A DNA stretch of 37,283 nucleotides from an uncultured Bacteroidales bacterium (GCA_944323775.1 CALUTT010000032.1:1-37283); one strand, 5' to 3'; counted from the first letter of the stretch, positions 16,796 to 25,754 are shown. Numbers and translations: made by a program. Notes: generated from the sequence alone by a model not told the origin.

Positions 16796-17229
16796 CAATG
16801 CGTGGAGCGATGCCGTTTCTGGCGCTGGTCTGTGCCTGTATCGCGGCAGGTGCCTGTTCGGAGCCTTCCGCCCAGGACACGTTCATACGTAGTGACCGCA
16901 CAGAGAGCGGAGTGTATGGCTTCAGTATCGATCTGTGCGATACCTTGTCCTGCTATGACCTTTATTTCTATTCGTCCGTCGCCGGGACAGTCCCCATGGA
17001 GAACGTCCGGCTGGATATAGAGTGGGTGTCTCCTTCGGGTGAGAGGGCCTCGGAGAGCGTGTATTTCAGGGAAATAAGCGTGGACGGATCCAGGGAACTT
17101 TACCGCAGCGCGGTTGTCCCGGAAATTGCGGGAACATGGCGGCTTGAGGTGCGTCCCGATGTCGGGGAAGCGTCTCTTACAGGATTGGGATTGATTTGCA
17201 TCAGGAAGAATGGGACACGACAAACTTAG
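16792..17229 (+). CDS. gldH: GldH-family lipoprotein
   Basis: A 145-residue lipoprotein with lipobox AGAC (Cys22), followed by an all-beta domain (for example YDLYFYSSVAGTVPMENVRLDIEW, split across strands). Position directly after PSP1 and the family size support GldH. The name comes from gliding motility in Flavobacterium, but most gut Bacteroidales that carry it do not glide and its role there is unclear. Two starts are possible (ATG at 16792 or 16798). The first overlaps the PSP1 stop codon. The 3' end overlaps trmB by 20 nt. Confidence 0.8.
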   Translation: MTMRGAMPFLALVCACIAAGACSEPSAQDTFIRSDRTESGVYGFSIDLCDTLSCYDLYFYSSVAGTVPMENVRLDIEWVSPSGERASESVYFREISVDGSRELYRSAVVPEIAGTWRLEVRPDVGEASLTGLGLICIRKNGTRQT

Positions 17230-18061
17230 GAAATTTGCAGAGAACGAGACTTTCTCCTGTCTCGTGCAGGTATCGTCGAGGGACTTGCTTGCGGACGGAT
17301 ACCCTAATCTCCGTGATCACCGTCTGAAAGGCAGGTGGCGGGAGGATATGTTCCCCGGCTCGGATCCGGCAGCGCCTCTGGTGCTCGAACTTGGGTGCGG
17401 GAAGGGCGAATATACCGTGGACATGGCCGGAAGGTTTCCCGATTCGGTCTTTGTCGGGGTTGACATCAAAGGGGCGAGGCTGTGGAAAGGTGCGAAGTAT
17501 GTCGAGACTGCCGGAATCAGGAATGCGGCGTTTCTGCGGGCACGGATTGAGTTCATAACCGCCCTGTTCGCACCGGGTGAAGTGTCGCAGATATGGCTTA
17601 CGTTTTCGGATCCGCAGTTCCGCAGCGAGAATTCGAGGCTCACCTCGCCGCTGTTTCTCGACCGTTACAGGAGGATACTGAAAAAAGGCGGAATCGTCCA
17701 CCTTAAGACCGACTCCCGCTTCCTGCATGAATATACCAAGGCGGTGTGCCGTGTGAACGGGCTGGAAGTTATCGCGTGTACGGAAGACCTGTACTCTGAA
17801 GAGTCCCGCAAGTCACTCGAAGGGAAGGTAGGCGACGAGCTTTACGAGGTGCGTACATTCTACGAAAGGATGTTCCTTGAGCAGGGGTACCGGATCAATT
17901 ATCTCAGTTTCGTGATTGACCACGAAGGAGAGTATGCATATCCGCGCAAGCCCGAAGATTTCGACCCTGACAGCTGGCGCAAGGCCGAAGGCCCGAGGGT
18001 ACTTTTCGGGCGCGACTCGGCGGAGACGCGGAGACAGAAGCTCTATGGCTCCACCCAGTGA
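17210..18061 (+). CDS. trmB: tRNA (guanine-N7-)-methyltransferase
   Basis: TrmB makes m7G46 in tRNA using SAM. The 283-residue protein has the class I methyltransferase motif LELGCGKGEY (59-68), the acidic ribose-binding end VGVDIKGARLWKGA (82-95) and the family motif TFSDPQF (131-137) in place of FPDPW. The C-terminus carries a lengthened tail (PRKPEDFDPDSW). It is the last gene of the forward operon. It overlaps gldH by 20 nt and, tail to tail, the 3' end of miaA on the other strand by 19 nt. Confidence 0.92.
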   Translation: MGHDKLRKFAENETFSCLVQVSSRDLLADGYPNLRDHRLKGRWREDMFPGSDPAAPLVLELGCGKGEYTVDMAGRFPDSVFVGVDIKGARLWKGAKYVETAGIRNAAFLRARIEFITALFAPGEVSQIWLTFSDPQFRSENSRLTSPLFLDRYRRILKKGGIVHLKTDSRFLHEYTKAVCRVNGLEVIACTEDLYSEESRKSLEGKVGDELYEVRTFYERMFLEQGYRINYLSFVIDHEGEYAYPRKPEDFDPDSWRKAEGPRVLFGRDSAETRRQKLYGSTQ

Positions 18062-18876
18062 ATGCACACTCCGCTACGTTCCATTCCCCTGAACCAGGTC
18101 ATCTGTCTTTTCGCGAACTGGTGAATCGCTGTCGCGAGGCTGTCCCTCATGTCCTCCCGGCTTATCTTTCCTGTGAGATAGAGGGTCACGAATCTGTATT
18201 CGAGACCGTAGCCCAGCAGAGTCTCTTCGGGAACACCCCTCTCTAGCAGTCCTCTGACTTCGTCGACCATGCCCTCGTCAAGCCTGGCGTCAAGCCGTCT
18301 GTCGATACGTGCGTTCCGCTCCTCACGGCTTGCTAGCGTCCCTATGAAATAGGGTCTCGCAGGGTATCCGTGTCTCTCGGTCGTGTCTCTTGCGGCACTA
18401 AGTGGCTGTCTGTTCGTGAAATCGTATCCTGCGGTGACTGCATTGATGTACAGCCCGGTTCCTCCGCAGAGTATCGGTACAACCTTCCTGGAAAGCATGT
18501 CGGACCATACTCTCAGAAAGTCTTCGCAGAAACGGTAGACGTTGTATCTTTCTCCGGGATCGGCTATGTCTATCAAGTGGTATGGAATGCTGCCGTATTC
18601 GCACAGGTCCTTGCCTGTACCTATGTCCATCCCTCTGTATACCTGTCTGGAGTCTGCTGAAATTATCTCTGCCCCGCCGAACGTAATGCCGTCAGATTCA
18701 AGGGCTTCGCAGATTTCGCCGGCCATCCTGACGGCGTAGCGTGTCTTCCCGGAAGCGGTAGGCCCCAGAACGACGAACAGATCCGTACGGCCTTCCGCCC
18801 AGTCGGACGCGAGAGCGCGGAAATCCACGGTCTCCGGTTCGGGCAGGGCTGCAGCTATGTTCCTGACTTTTGGCAT
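18043..18876 (-). CDS. miaA: tRNA dimethylallyltransferase
   Basis: MiaA transfers a dimethylallyl group to A37 of tRNAs that read UNN codons. The 277-residue protein begins at the ATG at 18876. An in-frame GTG six bases upstream directly abuts the smpB stop codon and is an alternative. The P-loop GPTASGKT is at 38-45, the family sequence ISADSRQVYRGMDIGTGK follows, and CGGTGLYINA is also present. The end of the protein reads IHQFAKRQMTWFRG, typical of MiaA. It is the last gene of metK-smpB-miaA and converges on trmB with overlapping 3' ends. Confidence 0.95.
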   Translation of the reverse strand: MPKVRNIAAALPEPETVDFRALASDWAEGRTDLFVVLGPTASGKTRYAVRMAGEICEALESDGITFGGAEIISADSRQVYRGMDIGTGKDLCEYGSIPYHLIDIADPGERYNVYRFCEDFLRVWSDMLSRKVVPILCGGTGLYINAVTAGYDFTNRQPLSAARDTTERHGYPARPYFIGTLASREERNARIDRRLDARLDEGMVDEVRGLLERGVPEETLLGYGLEYRFVTLYLTGKISREDMRDSLATAIHQFAKRQMTWFRGMERSGVCIHWVEP

Positions 18877-18882
18877 AGGCAC

Positions 18883-19338
18883 CTATTCCCGGTCCATTTC
18901 CCGGCGTATGTCCTTTTCCTTGATGGAGGCTCGCTTGTCGTATTCCTTCTTTCCCTTCGCAAGGGCTATGTGCAGCTTGGCGTAGCCGTTGTCGGAAATG
19001 TAGAGCTTAGTGGCCACGATGGTCAGGCCTTTCGTTTTCACGGCCTGGGCGAGGTGGCGCAGCTCACGCCTGGTGAGCAGCAGCTTGCGGTCCCGCAAGG
19101 GTTCGTGGCTGCTCCAGGCCGAGGCCCAGAAGTATGTAGCCACGTTCATCCCCCGCACATAAAGTTCCCCGCCGGAGAAATAGCAGTATGCGTCCTGCAG
19201 CGATGCCTTGCCGGCACGTATTGACTTGATCTCGGTGCCGACAAGCACTATCCCCGCATCATAGCCCTCGAGGAACTCATACTCGTATGATGCCTTCTTG
19301 TTGTTGATCTGGACCCTGCGCTGCTTTTCTTTTGCCAT
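18883..19338 (-). CDS. smpB: SsrA-binding protein
   Basis: SmpB binds tmRNA and delivers it to stalled ribosomes for trans-translation. The 151-residue protein has the conserved core (NKKASYEYEFLEGYDAGIVL, GTEIKSIRAGKASLQDAYC), the KLHIALAKGKKEYDKR segment and a basic C-terminal tail that enters the mRNA channel. It lies 8 nt after metK and directly before miaA. The tmRNA gene itself is not in this window. Confidence 0.97.
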   Translation of the reverse strand: MAKEKQRRVQINNKKASYEYEFLEGYDAGIVLVGTEIKSIRAGKASLQDAYCYFSGGELYVRGMNVATYFWASAWSSHEPLRDRKLLLTRRELRHLAQAVKTKGLTIVATKLYISDNGYAKLHIALAKGKKEYDKRASIKEKDIRREMDRE

Positions 19339-19346
19339 TGCGCTGC

Positions 19347-20582
19347 TTACAGTTTGAATTCAGCCTTGATTCTATCCACGGCATCGAGCTTCTCCCATCC
19401 GAAGAACTGGATCCCGTCCTTGACATAAGGTTCCCTGCCCATGTGACCATAGGAGGCGCTGGGCTCGTAAATGGGGTTCTTCAGGGCGAAACGCTCGATG
19501 ATGGCCGCAGGGCGCAAGTCGAACATGTCCCTGATTCTGGAGGCTATGTAGGCATCTGCCTGAAGTCCGTCGTATCCCGGGATGGATGCCGTCCCGTATG
19601 TATCCACGAAAATGCTTACAGGCTCGGCTACACCTATTGCATATGCAATCTGAACCAGGCATTCCTTTGCCGCTCCGGCAGCGACCAGGTTCTTGGCGAT
19701 GTGCCGTGCCGCATATGAGGCGGACCTGTCGACTTTTGAAGGATCCTTCCCGGAGAAGGCACCGCCGCCGTGGGCGCCCCTTCCTCCGTAAGTGTCCACT
19801 ATTATCTTGCGCCCGGTCAGGCCTGTGTCTGCTGCAGGCCCTCCGATAACGAATTTCCCTGTAGGATTCACGTGAAGGATGAACTTGCCGTCAAACAGGG
19901 CCGCGGTCTTTTCGGGCAGCGATGCGATGAGCCTTGGCAGCACTATCTGGCGTATGTCTTCCTCGATGCGGGAATGCATCCTTTCGTCGGTGTCGAACTC
20001 GTCGTGCTGGGTGCTGACTACGATGGTGTGTATCCTCTCCGGGCAATGCTTGCGGGAGAACTCGACCGTGACCTGGGCTTTTGCGTCAGGGCGCAGGTAT
20101 GGCATCAGCTGGGGCTCGTTGTGACGGATGTCGGCGAGGGTGCGCAGCAGCTTGTGGGAAAGCGACAGGGCCAGCGGCATGTATTCTTCCGTATCGATTA
20201 CGGCATATCCGAACATCATTCCCTGGTCACCGGCCCCCTGCTCTTCAGGATTCGCTCGGACAACGCCACGGTTGATGTCGGCGCTCTGCTCGTGTATCGT
20301 TGAAATTATGCCGCATGAGGATGCGTCAAATCCGTATTCGGCCTTGTTGTAGCCTATCCTGTCTATGACCTTTCTGGCGACCGCCGGTATGTCCACGTAT
20401 GCATGCTCGGAGCTGACTTCCCCTCCCACGATTACGAGACCTGCGGTACAGAAAGTCTCGCAGGCGACTTTTGCTTCCGGGTCCTGGCGCAGGAACTCGT
20501 CAAGGATTGCATCTGAAATCTGGTCGGCAACCTTGTCAGGATGCCCTTCGGAGACTGACTCCGATGTAAAGAGATAGTTCAT
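19347..20582 (-). CDS. metK: S-adenosylmethionine synthase
   Basis: MetK makes SAM from methionine and ATP. The 411-residue protein has the N-terminal signature [20 protein letters not shown] (11-30), the methionine/ATP loop [12 protein letters not shown] and the glycine-rich [20 protein letters not shown]. Length is within the range of Bacteroidota enzymes, slightly longer than the E. coli protein. It leads the metK-smpB-miaA operon. Just upstream of its start codon lies a SAM-II type riboswitch, so end-product feedback on translation or transcription is likely. The operon also serves tRNA modification, and the SAM-dependent TrmB is encoded opposite. Confidence 0.97.
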   Translation of the reverse strand: MNYLFTSESVSEGHPDKVADQISDAILDEFLRQDPEAKVACETFCTAGLVIVGGEVSSEHAYVDIPAVARKVIDRIGYNKAEYGFDASSCGIISTIHEQSADINRGVVRANPEEQGAGDQGMMFGYAVIDTEEYMPLALSLSHKLLRTLADIRHNEPQLMPYLRPDAKAQVTVEFSRKHCPERIHTIVVSTQHDEFDTDERMHSRIEEDIRQIVLPRLIASLPEKTAALFDGKFILHVNPTGKFVIGGPAADTGLTGRKIIVDTYGGRGAHGGGAFSGKDPSKVDRSASYAARHIAKNLVAAGAAKECLVQIAYAIGVAEPVSIFVDTYGTASIPGYDGLQADAYIASRIRDMFDLRPAAIIERFALKNPIYEPSASYGHMGREPYVKDGIQFFGWEKLDAVDRIKAEFKL

Positions 20583-20584
20583 AT

Positions 20585-20632
20585 TTTAGCATTTTTTTGT
20601 GCGAGGTTGCAAGCAGTCAAATCTTTCCCCGC
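20585..20632 (-). promoter_or_regulatory. SAM-II riboswitch in the metK leader
   Basis: The RNA reads toward metK. It contains the SAM-II core in order: a P1 stem GCGGGG (20632-20627) pairing with CCUCGC (20606-20601), the loop GAUUUGAC, UUGCAA, an A-rich stretch, and the terminal pseudoknot strand GCUAAA (20590-20585). The last element ends 2 nt before the metK AUG, so ligand binding would hide the translation start. The order and spacing match the well-known SAM-II aptamer closely. No alignment or covariance score was computed. Confidence 0.85.
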
Positions 20633-20651
20633 GTATGTTTTCTACAGACGG

Positions 20652-20659
20652 CAAAGATA
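20652..20659 (-). promoter_or_regulatory. -7 element of the metK promoter
   Basis: On the minus strand this is TATCTTTG, a perfect TAnnTTTG match. It is placed so that the transcript would begin about 10 nt before the riboswitch. No clear -33 TTTG is seen. Confidence 0.6.
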
Positions 20660-20680
20660 ATAAAAATTTAACATCTATGA

Positions 20681-20712
20681 TTTGCTCGATTCGGAGGAAA
20701 GGATTACCTTTG
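20681..20712 (+). promoter_or_regulatory. strong promoter of the TonB-dependent receptor operon
   Basis: TTTG (20681-20684), a 20-nt spacer and TACCTTTG (20705-20712) match the Bacteroidota consensus at both elements. The leader to the start codon at 20808 would be about 90 nt. It is back to back with the metK promoter. Confidence 0.75.
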
Positions 20713-20734
20713 CGCCCGAATTAGTTGTAGTTGT

Positions 20735-20767
20735 ATTGTTGAATTCTCAAAAATTAGTCTATATTTG
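20735..20767 (+). promoter_or_regulatory. second, tandem promoter of the receptor operon
   Basis: ATTG (20735-20738), a 21-nt spacer and TATATTTG (20760-20767). The -7 element is perfect and the -33 element is one base off. Confidence 0.5.
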
Positions 20768-20807
20768 CCGTTGGCAGTTAATTGTTCCAATTATTTATAA
20801 AAACAGT

Positions 20808-23800
20808 ATGAAAAAAACGATCAAAAGTCTATTGCTGTCTTTTGCGGCAATGCTTTTTGTAGTCTCTGCCTCTGCACAGGTCACGACCTCGGCCCTCAAC
20901 GGCAAGGTTGCTGAAAAGAGCGGAGAACCTATTCCCGGGGCGACAGTCATCGCCACCCACACGCCTTCTGGCACCCAGTACTATGCTGTGGCTAATGCCG
21001 AAGGCCGTTTCTTTATAAACGGTATGCGTTCTGGCGGCCCTTATACGGTTGAGGTGAGCTGCCTCGGTTACCAGACCGTCAACTACACTGACATCACCCT
21101 TCAGCTTGCCGAATCCTACAACCTCTCTGCCGAACTCGCTGTAGACAATGAGATGCTGAGCGAGGCGATTGTGGTTTCAACCGCCGCTTCAAGGCTTTCA
21201 GTCGAGAAGACGGGCGCTGCCACGAACATCTCCAACGCTCAGATCACCGCGCTTCCTACGGTGACAAGAAGCATTGAGGATGTCACGAGGCTGTCTCCCT
21301 ACGGTGGCAACGGAATGACTTTCGCCGGAGCTGACGGACGTACCGCCAACTTCACTGTGGACGGTGCCAACTTCAACAACAACTTCGGTCTGAGCGACGG
21401 CCTTCCCGGAGGCGGCAACCCTATTTCTATTGATGCCATCGAGGAACTCCAGGTCGTTATCTCTCCCTATGATGTTCGCCAGACGAACTTCATCGGCGGA
21501 GGTGTGAACGCCATCACCAAGTCAGGTACCAACACTCTCAAGGGAACCGCTTACGTTTATCACCGCAACGAGAATCTCCGCGGTGACACCATCGGAGGCG
21601 AGCAAATCGCAGGCGCACGTGCCGTAGACCGCAACACCACCTACGGTTTCACTCTCGGCGGACCTATCGTCAAGAACAAGCTGTTCTTCTTCGTGAATGC
21701 CGAGTATGTGAAGATCCCTACGATCGTGAACAGGTGGAGGGCTTCCGAGGACGGAGTAGCCGATCCTGACAACTACATCTCACGCACCACTGTCGCTGAC
21801 CTTCAGAGGGTCTCTGACTTCGTAAAGACAAAGTACGGCTACGATACCGGATCCTTCACTGATTTCCCTGCTGACGAGAGCAACCTCAAGCTCCTCGGAC
21901 GTATCGACTGGAACATCAACGACAACAACAAGCTTGCGCTCAGGTACAACTATACCATGAACAGGTACTGGCAGTCACCCAACGCAACATCAATGGACGG
22001 CGGTACCCGCTCTGCATATTCGAGAATGTCACAGTACTCGATGAGCTTCGCTAATTCGATGTACTCCATGGACAATATCGTGAGCACCCTCTCAGTGGAT
22101 CTCAACAGCCGTATCTCCGACAAGCTTTCAAACCAGCTGCTCGTCACCTACTCAAAGCTTGACGACGTGCGCGGAAGCAACTCTGACGAGTTCCCGTTCA
22201 TCGATATCCTCGACGGTACCGGTACCAACGGAAACTACATGGCTCTCGGATATGAGCTTTTCACCTGGAACAATGCGGTGCACAACACCCACTTCAGCGT
22301 GAAGGACGACCTCACCTACTATTCCGGAGACCACAAGATCACCGGAGGACTCAACTTCGAGTATCAGATGGCCGACAACATCTACATGCGCAACGGTACC
22401 GGTTATTACCGCTATGCCAGCGTTGATGACTTCATCAACGGAGCCGCTCCTGAGATTGTCTGCCTTACTTACGGTTATGACGGAGAATTCGCCCCTGCTG
22501 CCAGGGTACAGTTCTACAAGGCCGGCGTATATGCCCAGGACGAGTGGCAGGCAAGCGACGACTTCATGCTTACCTACGGCCTGCGTCTTGACGGTCTGTT
22601 CTTCGACAACTCGGACCTTATGACCAACAAGGCCATCTATGACCTCGAGTATCCTGACGAGAACGGCAACGTACGCCATATCGATACCGGAAGGTGGCCC
22701 ACTTCCAACATCACGGTTTCACCCCGTGTGGGCTTCACCTGGGATATCCTCGGCGACAACTCATTCAAGCTCCGCGGCGGTACCGGTCTCTTCTCCGGAC
22801 GTCTCCCTCTGGTGTTCTTTACCAACATGCCTACCAGCGGCGGTATGGTGCAGTACAACGCCCAGATCAACGAGTCCAGCCTGCAGAAAATGCTTGGCAG
22901 CAACTATGATCCTTCCAAGGGATCCGCTATGTCCCAGATATTCGGCGGCGGTCTGGTTACCGATGCCAACGGAAAGGCCACTGCCCAGGCTCTGCTCGAG
23001 AAGCTTGCAAGCATAGGCTATCCTACCACTGTAAAGCCTGAAGACGGTACTGTTCCTTCTTCAATTTCTGCGGTAGATCCCAACTTCAAGATGCCTCAGG
23101 TATGGAAGACCTCACTTGCGTTCGACTACGCATTCCCGACTTCATTCCCGTTCTCTGTAACGGCCGAGGCTATCTACAACAAGACCATCAACGGTGTGAC
23201 CATCTCTGACTGGAGCATCAAGCCTGTCGGCGGATTCGCAAGGTTCAACGGTGTGGACAACCGTCCTATCTATCCTACCGGCTTCCGTTCAAATACCAAG
23301 GCATTCGTGCTTGAGAACACCAACAAGGGTTACGGATACTCTGCCAGCGTCTCCCTCAACATGAGCCCTATAGAAGGACTTGACATCATGGCTGCATATA
23401 CCCACACCATGAGCAAGGAACTTACCGGAATGCCCGGATCAAACGCCGAGTCTGCATTCACTTATGTTCCGACCGTCGAGGGACCCAACAACATCAGGCT
23501 TCACAACTCACAGTATGTAACTCCTGACCGTGTGGTAGCTTCACTTACCCACAGCGACAAGAGCGGCAACCACTACAGCTTCATCTACGAGGCGTTCAGG
23601 GGCGGATACAACTACTCCTACATGACCACCAACGACATGAACGGAGACGGCTATGCATACGATGCCCTCTACATCCCTACCGACGAGCAGGTTGCCAACA
23701 GGGATTTCCGCTTCGCTTCAGAGGACGACGCTGCACGCTTCATGGATTTCGTCCACAACGATCCTTACCTGAGCAAACACCAGGGCCAGTATGCCGAGGC

Positions 23801-24140
23801 ATACAGCGTATACTCTCCTTGGGTCCACAGGCTCGACTTCAGCTACAAGCATGACTTCAAGGTCCAGATCGGAAAGACTACCAACACTCTCCAGCTCAGC
23901 CTCGACATCAAGAACCTTCTCAACCTCTTCAACTCTAACTGGGGTGTAATGAAGCAGCTCAATCCTGATGCCATCGGTGACGAGGCCCGCATCCTTACCT
24001 ATGACGGAGTTGACGCAGAAGGATACGCAGTATTCTCTACTCCTGACGGAATCAACGCCAACACCCAGACCTTCGTTCCTTACCATGGACTCGGACAGTG
24101 CTGGTATGCATCCATAGGTATCAAGCACATGTTCAACTAA
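20808..24140 (+). CDS. Oar-like TonB-dependent receptor
   Basis: A 1110-residue outer-membrane protein. The ATG at 20808 is chosen because it opens a clean signal peptide (MKKTIKSLLLSFAAMLFVVS, cut after SASA-Q); the longer frame upstream reads through the promoter region. A CarboxypepD_reg-like domain lies at about 25-105 (LNGKVAEKSGEPIPGATV). It is followed by a plug (about 115-250, with TVDGANFNNNFGLSDGLPGG and IDAIEELQVVISPYDVR) and a large barrel ending IGIKHMFN. This is the Oar-type class that has no SusD partner. It leads an operon with a BACON/OB lipoprotein (15-nt gap) and, beyond a terminator, two nucleases, so nucleic acid fragments or nucleoprotein are possible cargo (inference). 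It has two tandem promoters. Confidence 0.9.
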   Translation: MKKTIKSLLLSFAAMLFVVSASAQVTTSALNGKVAEKSGEPIPGATVIATHTPSGTQYYAVANAEGRFFINGMRSGGPYTVEVSCLGYQTVNYTDITLQLAESYNLSAELAVDNEMLSEAIVVSTAASRLSVEKTGAATNISNAQITALPTVTRSIEDVTRLSPYGGNGMTFAGADGRTANFTVDGANFNNNFGLSDGLPGGGNPISIDAIEELQVVISPYDVRQTNFIGGGVNAITKSGTNTLKGTAYVYHRNENLRGDTIGGEQIAGARAVDRNTTYGFTLGGPIVKNKLFFFVNAEYVKIPTIVNRWRASEDGVADPDNYISRTTVADLQRVSDFVKTKYGYDTGSFTDFPADESNLKLLGRIDWNINDNNKLALRYNYTMNRYWQSPNATSMDGGTRSAYSRMSQYSMSFANSMYSMDNIVSTLSVDLNSRISDKLSNQLLVTYSKLDDVRGSNSDEFPFIDILDGTGTNGNYMALGYELFTWNNAVHNTHFSVKDDLTYYSGDHKITGGLNFEYQMADNIYMRNGTGYYRYASVDDFINGAAPEIVCLTYGYDGEFAPAARVQFYKAGVYAQDEWQASDDFMLTYGLRLDGLFFDNSDLMTNKAIYDLEYPDENGNVRHIDTGRWPTSNITVSPRVGFTWDILGDNSFKLRGGTGLFSGRLPLVFFTNMPTSGGMVQYNAQINESSLQKMLGSNYDPSKGSAMSQIFGGGLVTDANGKATAQALLEKLASIGYPTTVKPEDGTVPSSISAVDPNFKMPQVWKTSLAFDYAFPTSFPFSVTAEAIYNKTINGVTISDWSIKPVGGFARFNGVDNRPIYPTGFRSNTKAFVLENTNKGYGYSASVSLNMSPIEGLDIMAAYTHTMSKELTGMPGSNAESAFTYVPTVEGPNNIRLHNSQYVTPDRVVASLTHSDKSGNHYSFIYEAFRGGYNYSYMTTNDMNGDGYAYDALYIPTDEQVANRDFRFASEDDAARFMDFVHNDPYLSKHQGQYAEAYSVYSPWVHRLDFSYKHDFKVQIGKTTNTLQLSLDIKNLLNLFNSNWGVMKQLNPDAIGDEARILTYDGVDAEGYAVFSTPDGINANTQTFVPYHGLGQCWYASIGIKHMFN

Positions 24141-24155
24141 TCTTGAAGGACAGTT

Positions 24156-25685
24156 ATGAAACTCAGATATTTACTAACATCTTTAGTTGCTGGAGCCGCG
24201 CTCCTCACCTCATGCGTGCAGGAGGCTCAGCAGACCTATCTCGACCAGATCCGCGTAAGCTCGTCTTACGTCGCCATCAGTGTCGAAGGCGGTTCCACTA
24301 CGATTACCCTTGACGCTACCGATGCCTGGACCATCACCGGTGTAGGCGATGCCGAGGGGGAACTCTCATGGGTTAAAGTAACCCCTATGGCAGGTGATGC
24401 CGGTGAAGACATCCAGCTCACCTTCTCCGCAGAGGCCGATGCCAGCGGAAGGGAAGGTTCCGTATATATCAACTGCGCCGGCGTACAGCAGATCATCAAT
24501 GTGATCCAGGGCGAGCCTGTCGCAGAGACCGTAAGTGTCAAGGATGTGCTTGACGGCATCGAGGGCAAGCTTTACCGTGTCACCGGAACCTGCACGTCAA
24601 TCGTGAACACCAGCTATGGTAACTGGTATCTGAACGACGGCACCGGCGAGCTTTACATCTACGGTACCGTTAACAACTCCCAGCAGTATGACTGGGCGTC
24701 ATTCAACATCGAAGTCGGAGACGAGGTTACCGTCGAGGGCAGGCGCACAACATACAACGGCACCATAGAGTTTGAGGACGCTCTCTTCATTGACGTGAAC
24801 AAGTCACTCATCAAGGTTGAGGAAACCAATCCCGAGGACGCTTCCTTCACCAAGGAAGGCAGCCAGGTGTCAGTGACCCTTACCTGCAAGGGCAACGGTC
24901 TCGCAGTCGAGATTCCGGAGGATGCAAAGAGCTGGCTCTCCATAGCTTCTATCGGAGGAACCACCACGAATCCTGTAGTTACCTTCCAGGCCGCAGCCAA
25001 CGAGCTCGGTGACCGTTCCACTACCGTGACATTCTCTACGGTTGACAGCGAGTCAAAGAACTATACCGCTCAGCTGACTCTCAGCCAGGCCGGTGCAATT
25101 ATCGATGCGACCGCTGCCGAGATCAACGCAGCCGAGGACGGCGAGACTCAGTACCGCATGACAGGTTACCTCAGGGAAGTCGCTAACGACATCTATGGCA
25201 ATCTCTATGTAACGGACTACTCAGGTGAGGTTTATGTGTACGGTGTGCTTGACGAGAACGGAGCGGCAAAGAACTGGGCGAACCTCGGAATCAACGAGGG
25301 TGACATTATCACCGTGGTAGGTCCCAAGACCTCATACAACGGCGCTCCTCAGCTCAAGAATGTCAGCGTCGAGGACCACAAGGCCGTTACCGGCGCTACT
25401 CTTGCCGAGTTCATCGCAGCCGAGCCCGCCGATGACGTATGGTATCGCCTCACGGGAACCGTTAAAGATATCTACAACACCGAGTACGGCAACTTCCACC
25501 TGCTTGACGATGCCGGAAACGACGTGACTGTCTATGGCCTCGTTGCCGGATGGGGCGGTCCCAGCAAGCAGTTCTCTTCTCTTGGAATCAAGGAGGGAGA
25601 CGTGATCACCATCGTCGGCGTACGTGACGAGTACAACGGTACCGTTCAGGTCGGAAAAGCGTTCTTTGTATCTGTAGCAGAATAG
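24156..25685 (+). CDS. surface lipoprotein with two BACON and three OB-fold-like domains
   Basis: A 509-residue lipoprotein (lipobox LTSC, Cys20). Visible order: BACON-like beta-sandwich 33-118 (SYVAISVEGGSTTITLDATD ... VIQGE), OB-fold-like 137-212, BACON-like 228-312, OB-fold-like 331-405 and OB-fold-like 427-505. The three OB units share an internal pattern: YRxTG, about 12 residues, YGN plus a strand, an xxYxYG or VTVYG strand, (N/S)LGI(N/K)EGD or NIEVGDE, then YNG. BACON domains commonly bind surface material in Bacteroidales, and OB folds often bind nucleic acids. The gene follows the Oar-like receptor by 15 nt and is followed by a terminator. It may capture nucleic acid and pass it to the receptor, which is inference from domains and neighbours. 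Confidence 0.8.
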   Translation: MKLRYLLTSLVAGAALLTSCVQEAQQTYLDQIRVSSSYVAISVEGGSTTITLDATDAWTITGVGDAEGELSWVKVTPMAGDAGEDIQLTFSAEADASGREGSVYINCAGVQQIINVIQGEPVAETVSVKDVLDGIEGKLYRVTGTCTSIVNTSYGNWYLNDGTGELYIYGTVNNSQQYDWASFNIEVGDEVTVEGRRTTYNGTIEFEDALFIDVNKSLIKVEETNPEDASFTKEGSQVSVTLTCKGNGLAVEIPEDAKSWLSIASIGGTTTNPVVTFQAAANELGDRSTTVTFSTVDSESKNYTAQLTLSQAGAIIDATAAEINAAEDGETQYRMTGYLREVANDIYGNLYVTDYSGEVYVYGVLDENGAAKNWANLGINEGDIITVVGPKTSYNGAPQLKNVSVEDHKAVTGATLAEFIAAEPADDVWYRLTGTVKDIYNTEYGNFHLLDDAGNDVTVYGLVAGWGGPSKQFSSLGIKEGDVITIVGVRDEYNGTVQVGKAFFVSVAE

Positions 25686-25707
25686 CTTGAATACTGCAAT
25701 TTGATTA

Positions 25708-25744
25708 AAAGGAATGGTTCTTTAACAGGAATCATTCCTTTTTT
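25708..25744 (+). terminator. Rho-independent terminator inside the nuclease locus
   Basis: The 13-bp stem AAAGGAATGGTTC (25708-25720) / GAATCATTCCTTT (25729-25741) has one G-T pair and ends in a run of six T. It would end most transcripts after the BACON/OB gene. Confidence 0.85.
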
Positions 25745-25746
25745 AT

Positions 25747-25754
25747 TATCTTTA
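25747..25754 (+). promoter_or_regulatory. probable -7 element for the nuclease genes
   Basis: TATCTTTA differs from TAnnTTTG only at the last base. It lies immediately after the terminator and about 30 nt before the NUC1-type gene. No convincing -33 element. Confidence 0.45.

Noticed and set aside
20682-20807. 42-residue N-terminal extension of the Oar-like receptor
   Set aside because: It reads through two promoter elements and would place a hydrophilic stretch before the signal peptide; the ATG at 20808 is a far better start.
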